Below are positions 22,017-32,304 of a DNA stretch of 64,000 bases, piece by piece (the first letter of the stretch is position 1; every line of letters begins with the position of its first letter). Source of the DNA: Fomes fomentarius (lineage: Eukaryota > Basidiomycota > Agaricomycetes > Polyporales > Polyporaceae); contig JABYQN010000001.1 in assembly GCA_022606135.1 (NCBI GenBank), positions 1,612,001 through 1,676,000 on the forward strand. Direction: 5' to 3'. Position numbers and translations under genes: made by a program. The notes under the pieces are model-generated. The model was not told the origin of the DNA, searched no databases, and was given only the letters and a program-made list of their open reading frames with translations.

Positions 22017-23069
22017 ATGAAGGTGCGTCTTTTGGCGCTGTGGCAAGTTCCACCTATTCATTTCTCCAAAGGACCTCTAGAGTGTATTCATTGGCCATTG
22101 GCATGGAGGCTTCTATTTTACACATCCAGCCCATTTGAGCCAGAGCTTGTGCTTCTTGATGCCTCTGAAGAAGAAGCTGTGGTTGAAAATGCACACACAA
22201 GGAAACCCAGGGATACTTCTCCCTCAAATAATGGACAGGCCCTTATGCTACACAAGCGGAAACGTGGGTGTTCACCAAGTACGATGTACAAGAAACACCG
22301 CAGCGCATCTCCGCAGAGCTCTCATACTCAACATCACGTAGCTTCCCTCATCCCGGATCCCCACCCATGGCGTTCATATCCATGCGTCAGACGCCCCTTC
22401 ATTGTCACGACTGATCGGGGACTCTGGTGCAACTACTCCATGCCACTGACATTTGGAGGCGAAGAGACTGAGATACCTCGGCCTCCGAAACGCCCAGCAT
22501 CCTCTGCTTTCACTGATACTCCCAGCTATCAACCTAACCATCATCCTGCTCGGGATTTGTGCTACCATATATCAAAAAGATCACGCCATGCACTAGTAGG
22601 GAAAGAGTCGCAAGCAATAGAGAGGTTCACAGCCGATCTCCAGGGGCGGATGGCACGGTGCCGCCGCAGTGGGACAATGCAGAATATACCGACGTCCTGG
22701 ACACACAAAGCTACTCGGGGGTGTGTGGAGGAGGCGCAACCAGGCAAGGGTCCAATACACTTGCAGGGTGGACACGGAGTCGGTGGACAGTCTCGAGCCT
22801 CGAGCAACCGCCGGGAGTTGCTTTACCTCAGCGACCTTATGATGCCCAAGGGACTCCCGCTGATACATTTGCCAAAAACATGGATACTCACGTTCCTTAA
22901 TGAGGACTCCAACCCCGACTGTATGGGACTGCCGACCACGACACGTCTCTCGTGCTGCACCATTCAGTCACCATCTGAACTACGCATCTGCGGCGTTACC
23001 CTACCCTTCAGACTTCTTCAATTGTTTCAGTCCATAACGCTCACGTGGACTGATTTGGGTCTCTGTTAG
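22017..23069 (+). CDS. Long uncharacterised open frame (possible decayed gene)
   Basis: An uninterrupted frame of about 350 codons from the first ATG at 22017. It has a KRKRGCSP basic patch, Pro/Ser-rich stretches and a C-terminal part (SELRICGVTLPFRLLQLFQS) that faintly resembles leucine-rich stretches of F-box proteins. The composition is otherwise unlike a folded domain. It directly follows the F-box-like gene and could contain its distal exons in part, or be a second decayed F-box-type gene. The length is greater than chance would usually give, but I cannot assign a product. Confidence 0.25.
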   Translation: MKVRLLALWQVPPIHFSKGPLECIHWPLAWRLLFYTSSPFEPELVLLDASEEEAVVENAHTRKPRDTSPSNNGQALMLHKRKRGCSPSTMYKKHRSASPQSSHTQHHVASLIPDPHPWRSYPCVRRPFIVTTDRGLWCNYSMPLTFGGEETEIPRPPKRPASSAFTDTPSYQPNHHPARDLCYHISKRSRHALVGKESQAIERFTADLQGRMARCRRSGTMQNIPTSWTHKATRGCVEEAQPGKGPIHLQGGHGVGGQSRASSNRRELLYLSDLMMPKGLPLIHLPKTWILTFLNEDSNPDCMGLPTTTRLSCCTIQSPSELRICGVTLPFRLLQLFQSITLTWTDLGLC

Positions 23070-23979
23070 GCATTGTCTAACTGCTATCAGTATGGACACT
23101 TCGCCGCCGCTGGAGTTTCACCATATAGACGGCTCTTCTGGCTTGAATGGACCTTCTTTTAGACCCTCTGAGAATCTCAGCTCTGATTTATCTCCTAGAA
23201 TTCATCGTCACGGATACATACTGGCATTTGCAATCAGATTCTTCAACTTGACTACTACTAGAGGCTAGATGTACAAGGCACAATCTCTTCTGACTATATA
23301 CCAGACCTTCCAAAGTCCGCAAAACTTGCTTTGCGGCTGATACAGTGGACACTGGTGGGGTGGGGCATAACGGAGGTCTGGTGAGATGCGTATATGGGTG
23401 ATACTTTAGAGTCACTCGAGACGTGCAATACGCCATCAACTCGAAGCACCCAGCCGGGAACTAACCGTGCAGTTGATATCAGTAAACAGGCCAACAAAGG
23501 AACCGAGGGAATACAGAAAGGATACCCAGGAGCCGAGGAGATACGAGGATTTATAGACATCTATAGACAATCTAATTTGCCAGAAACTATATGTACACGT
23601 ACACTCGAGACGCACGGGTCGGATATTTGGATGGATTCCCTGGAGTGTTGATATCAGCGCAGTAGCTACGACATGGACGAGAAATGCTCATCTCAGCAAC
23701 TTCGTCACCGCATTGGCGAGAGATCTGTGTCGTCGCGCGCAGGATATGTCAACGAGGATGAATGGAAACACAGTCGTGTAACTGGATATCTGGATGCAGC
23801 AAGCCCACTCAAAGGCGGATGGCACGACACATGATTGACAACGTGCGACACCGGATATCGATAAGACAATAGCCACAGTTATCATGATACGTACGAGACA
23901 CATGTATACAAACGGAGACGACAATGCACGGGTTAACACAGATGTTTAAATGAGCCATCAACGCCGCAGTCGCTGCGTT
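23070..23979. other. Intergenic region, no gene seen
   Basis: About 0.9 kb with short frames only. No clear repeats or RNA genes. It contains the 3' flank of DPBB gene B on the minus strand. Confidence 0.35.
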
Positions 23980-24958
23980 CTATTGGGCGTCGTCGGACCC
24001 AAACTCCAAGCCGACCAGTTGGATGACGGCAAGGTTGAACTGGTTGATGTTGCCGTTGTCGAATGACGTGACAGTCGGGGCCGCGGCCGTCGACGTGCTG
24101 ATGGTAGTCGCGGACGTCTTAGTGCTGGTCGGAGTCGACTTGCTGGTTGTGGTCGATTTGCTGGTCGTAGTCGACTTGCTTGTCGTAGTGCGTTTAGTCG
24201 ATGTAGTCGTAGGCTCCTGCTTGCTGGTCGTGGTCGTGTGCTTCGTCGTGGTCGTAGTCTTGGGTTCGGGCGCGGGCTCTTCCGAACCAAACAACCAGCT
24301 GCCATACGCGACGCCCTGGTCAAAGCCGCCGGGGACAAGGTCGAGGAAAAGACTCGGCGAAAGATCAATGGCGCCATACGGGCACTCGACGCACTGAGCG
24401 GACGCCAAGCCAGTGTCCGGTGGTCGGGTATTTTGAGTTCTGAGAGGAAATCGGTATCGGGAGGTGGCAGTGAAGACGCACCATGTCCGTGATCTTGGCC
24501 TTTACCGACTTTCCCTTGTACGAGACAGTGATCGGTTCGTAGCAGTGCGAGCCCCCGTCCCATTGCTGCAGCAATCATCTCCGACGTTAGCTGAAGAATA
24601 GCGGTGATAGAAGCTCCATCTACGAACGTGGGTGTTCAGAGCGGCGATCTATATATGATGTTTGTCCACAATCAATTCAAGAGGTCGAAGGAAGCGGGAC
24701 TAATAGGAGTCTAGGACGTACGAAATCACTGTCTTGGTCGAATCCACCACAGGCATTTGTACCAGCGTCAAAGAAGGTTAAACGAGTGTTCTCGAAACGC
24801 TTTTCGAAGTGGGCGTCACGCTCGGCGATGTCGAAAGCATGATGACGACGTCCAACATCTAATCTTTTGTGCCCATGTGAGCTTGGGTCGGCCGAAACAA
24901 GAGTAGAGACCAGAGCGAGAAGGAGTGTGGCGCGAGAACGAGCGGCGAAGGGTAACAT
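23980..24958 (-). CDS. Secreted DPBB (expansin-like) protein B with Ser/Thr linker
   Basis: Four exons (24722-24958, 24628-24648, 24482-24565, 23980-24393). The start at 24958 gives MLPFAARSRATLLLALVSTL, a signal peptide; the frame extends further upstream but lacks a signal there. A dibasic site (HFEKR) precedes the domain: FENTRLTFFDAGTNACG, DFIAALNTH, SHCYEPITVSYKGKSVKAKI, TDMCVECPYGAIDLSPSLF and GVAYGSWLFG. The Ser/Thr/Lys linker of about 85 residues has repeated TTSKS units. The protein ends GNINQFNLAVIQLVGLEFGS. It shares the DMCVEC form of the cysteine loop with paralog C, where A and D have DECPGC. It is probably extracellular and wall-associated; its activity is unknown. Confidence 0.87.
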
Positions 24959-25731
24959 GGCTCTAGATCTGGTAAAGACCGGTGTCGGCGGGGGCCTGAG
25001 ACTCTTGCAGGGCGATGGCGAACGAGATATGTAGTTGAAGCAGAAGACGAGATTAATGTACGGTGGTAGCAAAAGGAGCGTTGACCTTTGGGTGAACCGG
25101 AGCTGGACGTGTTTGTCCTGGCAACGTGCATTTGTATATCATAAGCGGCTGGTGCCTGACAAGATGAACAACACTCGGCGCCTACGTCATTCGATCTACA
25201 CCGGATTTACATAGCGTGCAGATCCTCCTCGTCCCAATACATATGTACCCTGCATCCTGCGCCAGACAAGTCAGAGGTCGTACTCGCCAATACGAGCATT
25301 TGAGCTTGCGACAAGATTGCGGCAGCAAATTGGATACCGATCTGCACAGTCGTAAAGCGGCTAAGTATAATGGATGCCTTTTCCACTTCAGAGGGACAAG
25401 TCGAATGGAGATCAGTGGGACCTAGCAGGAAAGTACTCGATGAAACATGACTTAGTCTGACCCATGAGCTTGTTTTACTTCCATGCGATCGGCGGTGGCG
25501 GGGGAACTTCTCACAGCAGCAGCCACACTAACCTACCCTCGGACAATCCAGTATAAAGTATCGTCCTACAGCGGCCAATAACACCTGCCTTGCCACCTAC
25601 TGCTGGGCACACTCAGTTCATTAGTTGTCACATATCATGACCAGCGTACAAGTCAAGCTAAAGCCTAAGACCGATGGATATCATGTAGGCACGGGCAAAG
25701 GCGTAGTACACATTGGAGATGCGACGGTGCT
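24959..25731. other. Intergenic region between DPBB genes B and C
   Basis: This interval contains the 5' flank of gene B and the 3' flank of gene C. Plus-strand frames here lack domain character. No gene supported. Confidence 0.4.
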
Positions 25732-26709
25732 TCAAGCGTCATCAGAAGCCGCGAATTGGGCCTCGGTCAGACCGACTAGCTGCAGCAAGGCCAAGTTAAA
25801 GGAGTTGATGTTGCCCTTGTCAAACGACGTGACAGTCGCGGTGGGGGCTGAGAAAGTGCTCGTAGAGGGGGAAGCCGGCCGCTCCTCGGTAGTGCTGGTA
25901 GCGGGCTTAGTGGTAGTCGTCGTCTTTGTGGACTTCGTGGTCGGCTCCTCCTTGTGCGTGGTGGAGGTGTGATTTTTCGTCGTCGTTTCCTTCTTAGGAG
26001 TAGGCTTGGGCTTCTCCTCCTCCTCATCGTCAGAGTCCTCCTCGTGGGACCCACCGCCACCTCCGCCGCCGTCGCCGCCGAACCACCAGCTACCGTAAGC
26101 CACACCTTGCTCGTAACCACCAGGTACGAGGCTAAGGAAGAGACCCGGAGAGAGATCGATGGCGCCGTACGGGCACTCCACACACTAGGTGTCCGCCGTC
26201 AGTCACCCTGATTCCTCTGGCATGGTACGATGATCACGCACCATATCGGTGATCTTGGCTTGCCTGGTTTTGCCATTGTATGTGATGGTTATCTCGTCAT
26301 AGCAGTGCGAACCACCAGCCCATTGCTACAAAAGTGATTGCTTTTAGAGGACAGCCATGTCAGTTCTGAGGACATATAACTGACATGAGTGTTCAGGGCA
26401 ACAATCTATAGGTCCTGTCACTCAGGCTGACCAAACCCTCGGAATATATGAGACCGGACGTACAGCATCGTTCTCGTGATCATATGAGCCACAAGCATTG
26501 ATACCGGGGGCAAATAGGGTGAAGCGGGTGTTGTCGAAACGCTTCTGGAGGTGGACATCGCGCTCGGTGACGTTGAGAGACTGAGTGGGGATATTAACAG
26601 CGTGGTGACGACGACCGCTGACGCCGTGCTCACGAGAGCCTTCGGCGGAAACAAGAGCAGAGGCCAGAACCAGGAAAACGAGCGTATCACGGAAGGAACG
26701 AGCGAACAT
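25732..26709 (-). CDS. Secreted DPBB (expansin-like) protein C with acidic and Ser/Thr linker
   Basis: Four exons (26464-26709, 26385-26405, 26242-26325, 25732-26184) with the same 21-nt and 84-nt internal exons as B. It has a signal peptide (MFARSFRDTLVFLVLASALV), a dibasic site (HLQKR), then FDNTRFTLFAPGINACG, IVALNTH, SHCYDEITITYNGKTRQAKI, TDMCVECPYGAIDLSPGLF and GVAYGSWWFG. A Gly run and an acidic segment (EEDSDDEEEEK) precede the Thr/Lys/Ser linker, unlike the other copies. The C-terminus is GNINSFNLALLQLVGLTEAQ. It is closest to copy B by sequence and layout. The divergent 358-bp region to the Cbp4-like gene probably holds both promoters. Confidence 0.87.
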
Positions 26710-27067
26710 AACGAAAAGCTGCGTAAGGACTGGTGGACAGGTAGGGCCTGTGGCTCTTGTGGAGAAAGGGAGACGTTAGAGACTGATATCAGACATGTAC
26801 TGTTCTTACTTTTGAAGAACGGAGAGACATGATATTAGGTTGATGGTATGTTGGCAGATGGCTGTACGCGTGTGAGCCTGAGTCAGACTCACCTAGTGAG
26901 TGTGCCCTGACTGTGCCCCCGTGACCGCGTTTATGACGCGTGCTGTGTGCCGCGCGCCTGCATCACTTGTCTTCCACCTTCTCGCCACCCGGTCACGGTC
27001 TCCTCTTCTTTGCCAGTCTGTGAATCTGCCACAAATGTCTCGACCTTTCCCTTGGCTTCGCGTGACG
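26710..27067. promoter_or_regulatory. Shared divergent upstream region of DPBB gene C and the Cbp4-like gene
   Basis: The 358 bases between the minus-strand ATG (26709) and plus-strand ATG (27068) contain no supported coding frame. I did not find a convincing TATA box. Confidence 0.35.
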
Positions 27068-27694
27068 ATGTCCACTGTTGGCGGTACGTACCTCCTCCGT
27101 GCCCCTGTGCAATCCCACTCAGGAAGTGTCTCTTCACCTGCTCCCGGCCAGTCATCGGCCTCGGATATGTAATTATGAAAGGTATGTCTTCCTCTATCCT
27201 AACTTCTCCTGCTTTCGCTGAATCCCGTGGAATTTTCGCGCGTGTGACTGCAGCTACAACGCCGACACCAGAGCAGACCTATGCTGTGAGTCCTCACTCC
27301 CAATCTCCCACACGCTCTTTCGTAATACCACGCACAAATCGCCATACCCACCACTGCGATCAGCGCCTGTGAGGAGCTAGAACCAGATGCATATAAGCGG
27401 GCATAATGAGGCAGTTTGCCACCTGTCATCAGTGGGAAACCCCTCGAATCAATTGACTGAGTGACTGAGTTCCGGAATTGGATTCCGTAGGCCATGGCTC
27501 CAGACCTGCGCAGAAAGGTCGATGCAATCCGTGCGGCAAGACTAGCGAAGGAGAATGCGACGAAGCAGCAAGAGGCTGCGCAGGTGCGTCCTCGTTATAT
27601 TCCTCTCTTGCGCAGCAACTGATCGGCATCCTGGTGGCAGCTGAATGACCCGGACTCTCAGAAACCTGTGTGGGCGGACAGTTCGCGGTCATGA
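27068..27694 (+). CDS. Cbp4-like cytochrome bc1 assembly factor
   Basis: A very small gene built from five exons: 27068-27083, 27152-27181, 27254-27285, 27491-27583 and 27641-27694. The joined product of about 74 residues begins MSTVGVIGLGYVIMKATTPT, followed by PEQTYAAMAPDLRRKVDAIR and ending with DPDSQKPVWAD near the C-terminus. A short membrane span followed by the TTPT motif, an LRRKVD helix and a terminal PVW box matches the Cbp4 family. In yeast this inner-membrane mitochondrial protein works with Cbp3-Cbp6 on newly made cytochrome b during complex III assembly. The 205-nt third intron is longer than others here, so that junction is the least certain. The gene sits inside the DPBB cluster between copies C and D. 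Confidence 0.75.
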
Positions 27695-28096
27695 AAGGTT
27701 TCCTATATTCTGCAAGCCCCCAGCCCTTGTATCCTTCTGACCTATATGCACTGGCGCACCCAATTCCTAGCACGAAGAATCACGGGGATCCTTCCAGTCG
27801 GCGAGTTCGTATTCACGCCTGGATTGTACTGCACATCATTATACACAGGATATACTAGTAGTAGGGTTACACAACCGTACGAAGATACAGCGCCTGAACT
27901 GCAGTGACACAATACGGTAAGATGGATAGACTACGGAGCGAACCATTACCCTGCTCGGAGCAGTCTAGTTGTCCCGGGTGTTACAGTAAGGAAGGAGCGA
28001 CAGTCAAAGTGCAATGTAATCCCAGGAGGATAAATAAAGCGACGAATGTAAGCGCAAATTGCCTGAACAACTTGACAGGTGCCGGCAACTGAGGGT
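27695..28096. other. Convergent intergenic region, no gene seen
   Basis: About 400 bases between the stops of the Cbp4-like gene and DPBB gene D. No supported frames. Confidence 0.4.
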
Positions 28097-28703
28097 CTAA
28101 TTGAACCACCATCGGCCGTGAATGACACCCTCGTCCAGGGGCGCAAGGTGGGCGAAGAGCGGACGCGAGAGGTCGGCCTCTGCTTCGTTACATCCAGGGC
28201 ACTTGAAGTGGCGTCAATCGTAGTTTCCGTGCCAGGAGCAGAACGAAAGAAATGTAGGACATACCTCGTCGGTCACTTTTGCTTGGACTTGCTTCCCCTG
28301 ATAATCGACGGTCACCATCTTCCCGCAGTGAGCACCATTGTTGTAAAGCTACATAACCGTTAGCCGATGGAAACATCTATACAGTGACTTGGGAAGACTA
28401 CCTTCGGACTCAACGCGATGACCTGTTGAGAGTCTCCAGTCAGTACGCAGAATCACGGCCAACTTCCGAGCGATATGTACTCACATAGTCCGAGTCAGAA
28501 TCATACCAGCCGCAGGCGTTCTGGCCCGCGTCATAATAAGTGAGGCGGGCATTGTCAAAACGCTTCTTTGAGGCGGATCCGCCTTTCGGGTGACGTGCAG
28601 TGAGGACGTGCGACCCCGAAGTCGGCGCGGCGAGAGTCAGAGTGTTGAACAGCGCGAGAAGGCCGAAGAGGGCGAGGAGCAGAGAGCGACTGGAGTTGGA
28701 CAT
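28097..28703 (-). CDS. Secreted DPBB (expansin-like) protein D, short form
   Basis: Four exons (28485-28703, 28402-28422, 28265-28348, 28097-28201), again with 21-nt and 84-nt internal exons. The signal peptide is MSNSSRSLLLALFGLLALFN, and a dibasic site (ASKKR) stands just before FDNARLTYYDAGQNACG. The domain continues SDYVIALSPK, AHCGKMVTVDYQGKQVQAKV, TDECPGCNEAEADLSRPLF and GVIHGRWWFN, where it stops. Unlike A-C it has no Ser/Thr linker and no C-terminal tail, so the mature protein is essentially one bare barrel, the common form of small fungal RlpA-like secreted proteins. It could represent the ancestral form, or a copy that lost its tail. Confidence 0.88.
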
Positions 28704-30305
28704 TTTTATACTTAATACGGTATGAGTCTAGAGGGCGTGGGAGTGCTTGCGCGAGAAAGTAGCAGGAGCAAAGCAGAGCAGGTAAAGAGCGACGAGCGAC
28801 GAAAGTCGAGGAGCTTGAGGACGAGGGCGCAGACGGGTCTGGCGACGGTGTCGACAGGTTGATGACGACGAGGCGAGGATGGCAAGAGGAACGGAACGGC
28901 ATAGACGTTATATAGCAGGCTGACCGTCTTCACAGGCCTGGACGCCCGGAGCCCCAGACGCTCGGTTGCGCTTGTGCGGGCCAGGGTCGAATTGATCTCT
29001 GAATCGCTTCAAACCTCCGGGGAAGCAGAAATCGGTTTGGGCACTGCTGGGCAGCATGATGTCGGATGTTCGTGTGGCATGTGCGGCTTCGGAACGCCAT
29101 TCTGGGGATGCCCCGAGGAAGGGCTATTAAATGGCGGGCGGGGCCGCTCTAGTCGGCCGAACGGCTACATCGCGCTGCCAGTGCCACGTAAATGCGCGAG
29201 ATCCGAGGCGCTGAAATATTACGCAGAAGAAGGTTATTGTCAGTGTTAACAGGCGGGTCGAAGCCATGGGTGGGGTTGCATACGGTTCTGTTCTTGGCAA
29301 GTATAGTACTGTCTCCGAATCCGAAATCGCCATTCCGTGTCGCTCGGTTGGCTCTATGGTGGAGCTAGGCAAGACGTTTGACCTGGGTCGGTTTGAAGAT
29401 TTACAAGTTCGCCAAATTTTTTCTACTTCCCACTACGGCGAGCAGATCGCCGTAAAATGACGTGAGTAGTGCGCATACTGACCATGATTCTGGGACGATC
29501 TTGGGCGGTACGGAGACACGGGATGTGCCAAGCAGTCCGCATGACGGAAGATTCAAGAACGTGTTCAGCAAATCGCACAAACACGCCGGGATACTTATTC
29601 TCCGGATCCTTGGTGTTGATGTTGCAGGTTCAACCAAATGATCGCTGTATGAAGTAACGTCACTCTACAACCCACCGCCGACATGGCCGAGCATAAGTAC
29701 TGAGCAGCGACTGGGAGTACGCAGCGGGATGTGTAGACCATGACCGCGACGGCGGCATCGGTCCAGGACTCCAAAGGCATCCCGGTACATGCGCTCTGCA
29801 TGGCACCTTGAAAATGATACGTACTGTTCGGTCGACTGGCATTCAATCTGGAAGTGATCTTGAGATCTTGAGAGAGCGACTCGGTTTGCGGACGCTACTT
29901 GACATGTGCATGATCATTGCTTAGTAGCACTGAGTCTCCGAGTGACCGAGTCACACTAATCAAGCACTACTCGGTCACGGCGCGTGACACCGGTCATTCA
30001 GATACTTAACCTCCCTAACACGAGTCGCAGATTCCGCGTACGTCCTCTAGATGCTGTTGCTGTTGAATATTGGATTGTGTCCCTCTACGATGGGTCTGCG
30101 CGCATACTAATGACGACACAATAGGTTAAAGGTGGGTGTCACGCGGTCCTATGTCGGGTTTGGCCGAGGCGTCGGCCGTATCGGCGTCAACCCACTGGTC
30201 TGTGACGACAACCTGCATCTGGCGGTGTCTGTCTGCTCGAGACTCGTCTTTTGCCCCTTCGACAACCACTGACTGGTTTCTGCATCCCCCTCTCATACTT
30301 TCAAG
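28704..30305. other. Intergenic region with no supported gene
   Basis: About 1.6 kb separating the DPBB gene D promoter from the Sip5-like gene. A plus frame at 28974-29249 is Cys/Gly-rich but lacks any domain. A 10-bp inverted repeat is at 29942-29978. Confidence 0.35.
29942..29978. repeat. 10-bp perfect inverted repeat
   Basis: GTGACCGAGT at 29942-29951 is matched by ACTCGGTCAC at 29969-29978, with 17 nt between. It could be a spaced palindromic factor-binding site or an incidental repeat. Confidence 0.6.
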
Positions 30306-32304
30306 ATGGGGAACAGTACTTCGTCTGGCCGCGGCCACCACGAAGAAACAGTAGATTTCGGGTATCTCACCCCACAGGGGATCTACACCGGACCACGAGA
30401 CTGGAATCAGGCAGTTGTCACACAGCTCATAATCGAACGCAAGCTCGCCCCCTTCTACCGGCCGCTGGAGGACTACGATGAGAGCTGGGACGACGAGCAG
30501 ATACTTGCGGCGCGCAAGGAGCCTCCAGAACCGGAGGGCGGTGAGCCCTCACGCGCCGAGTCAGTCAATTCCGCATCTACCAGAGGTCACACCAAACGCC
30601 CCAGCGCTGCGAAGGAGCCTTCCCGCCACCCCGAGGCGGCGATATACCGAGGAGCAATAGAATGCCCTATATGCTTCCTGGTGCGTCCCGATGTCTCGAT
30701 GCTCGTCTGTCCCGCTGTGTTCATGTAAGTATGCGGGCGCGTAGTACTATCCATCCAACATCAACCGTTCACGATGTTGCGACCAAGCCATCTGCACGGA
30801 ATGTTTTGTACAGATCAAGAGAGTCGAACCTACCACGACTCATGTCGTCTCAGAACCCGCCGCTTGTCCATATTGTGTCCAGGATAACTTTGGCATCGTT
30901 TACACGCCGCCGCCTTGGCGTACTGGGCTTGGGAGCGAGGGCGCGGTACGCATAGAGCTTCTCCATCGGATCCTCCCTTACCTGTAACTGACTGCCACCC
31001 GTCGGCTTCGTAATCGCAGACGCCGCCCTCATGGCCTGACTCACCGAAGGCGACATCAGACGCGCCCGGCAACTCTTCCATGAAGCGCCGGAGAAAGAGC
31101 TTCGGACATAACGATCCCGAGGTTGTCACTGTCGGTGGGTGTGGTCACGTTCGATGTATTCTTGCGAGTGCTCATGCGGTGTGAAGATCATATTCATCCC
31201 GATTGGGAGGCGAAGTTGGCGGCGGTACGCGCTGCTGTTGCTCGGCGTGCCAACAGGCGCATCATCATGCGTCAGGTCGGCGATAGGCTCATCCCTATCG
31301 GGGTTACGAGTGGTCGTGTGCATACAATCCCGGCGGAGGAGGGCGGTTCCGAGAATGTTGAAGGTAGCGGAGAGCGCGGGAGTCGACGGCGGAGGAGGCA
31401 CCAGAACCAAGACATCAATCAATTCCTTGGGACAGTGGGTCTTGGCGGACAGGATCTTGAAGAGGTATGTTGGTTATTGTATGACGTCAATTGGAGAAGA
31501 CCTGAACTCTATTTGCAGATTATGGTCATGGAGGCTATGCGGCTATCACTGCTGGAACATGAAGCTCAGCAGCGGCGACAGAAGGAGGAAGAGGAGAAGA
31601 GGCAGAAGGAGGAAGCGGCTGCAGCTGCGGCAAACGGAGTCGATGCGGCTCAGGGTGAACACTCTGGCGGGAGATCGTCCGAAGCTGCTCCTTCAATAGA
31701 GCCGGCTGTTCCTCCTGCGCTGGTACCTTCAGACAGTTCTGCATCACAATCTGGTCTTCAAGCCGATTCACTGCCCCGGTCAGAGTCGTTGACACCTAGC
31801 ATTGTCCGCGCATCGTCTCCGAGCCCCTCGCGACATCTCTCTCCATCTTCAGACCCTGTCAACTGCAGCTCACAGGGTGGTCGAAGTAGTGGACGGTCGA
31901 CGCCATCTTCTCCACATGGTGTCATCAGTGCTGCCGTCCTCAGCGCTGCCTCCACTGCCAGCGCCGTTGCCAGTCCCAGTCCCGAGCTTGAACAGTCTCC
32001 ATTACAAAGCGAGCCTACAGAGACTGGCTCGTCTTCCGCTTCCGCTCCTACAGGTTCTCAGACTCCTTCACCGGTCGTAGTGGACAGCGAGCCCGCACAT
32101 GCGGACACGTCTTCAGACGATCAGACAACAGATCGACCAGTCCTGGACAACGCCCCATCCTTCGGATCTTCAGCTGCCCCTTCCACTTACGACGTTCTTC
32201 CATCTTCGCCTGAATCCACGGTGTTGACCAAGCCATTAGTGGATATTGCCACGCTCCCAACGTCTGCCTCTGATGGTGAACCCGGCGCGTCTACTGCCAA
32301 TTGA
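30306..32304 (+). CDS. Sip5-like RING-type zinc-finger protein
   Basis: The N-terminus [20 protein letters not shown] is myristoylation-like, followed by a conserved block with [20 protein letters not shown] and a Cys-rich module. Exon 1 ends at CPICFL (30680). The next exon (from 30745) gives [20 protein letters not shown] and VQIKR, then CPYC. Further exons supply [32 protein letters not shown] and [20 protein letters not shown], joined across short introns. The final 220 residues are Ser/Pro-rich and disordered. This order matches fungal Sip5, named for its interaction with Snf1 kinase and thought to connect glucose signalling to the Glc7 phosphatase. The RING-like module would allow E3 ligase activity, which is inference. 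Confidence 0.82.

Noticed and set aside
28974..29249. Cys/Gly-rich plus-strand frame, possible small secreted protein
   Set aside because: It lacks a signal peptide and a regular cysteine spacing.
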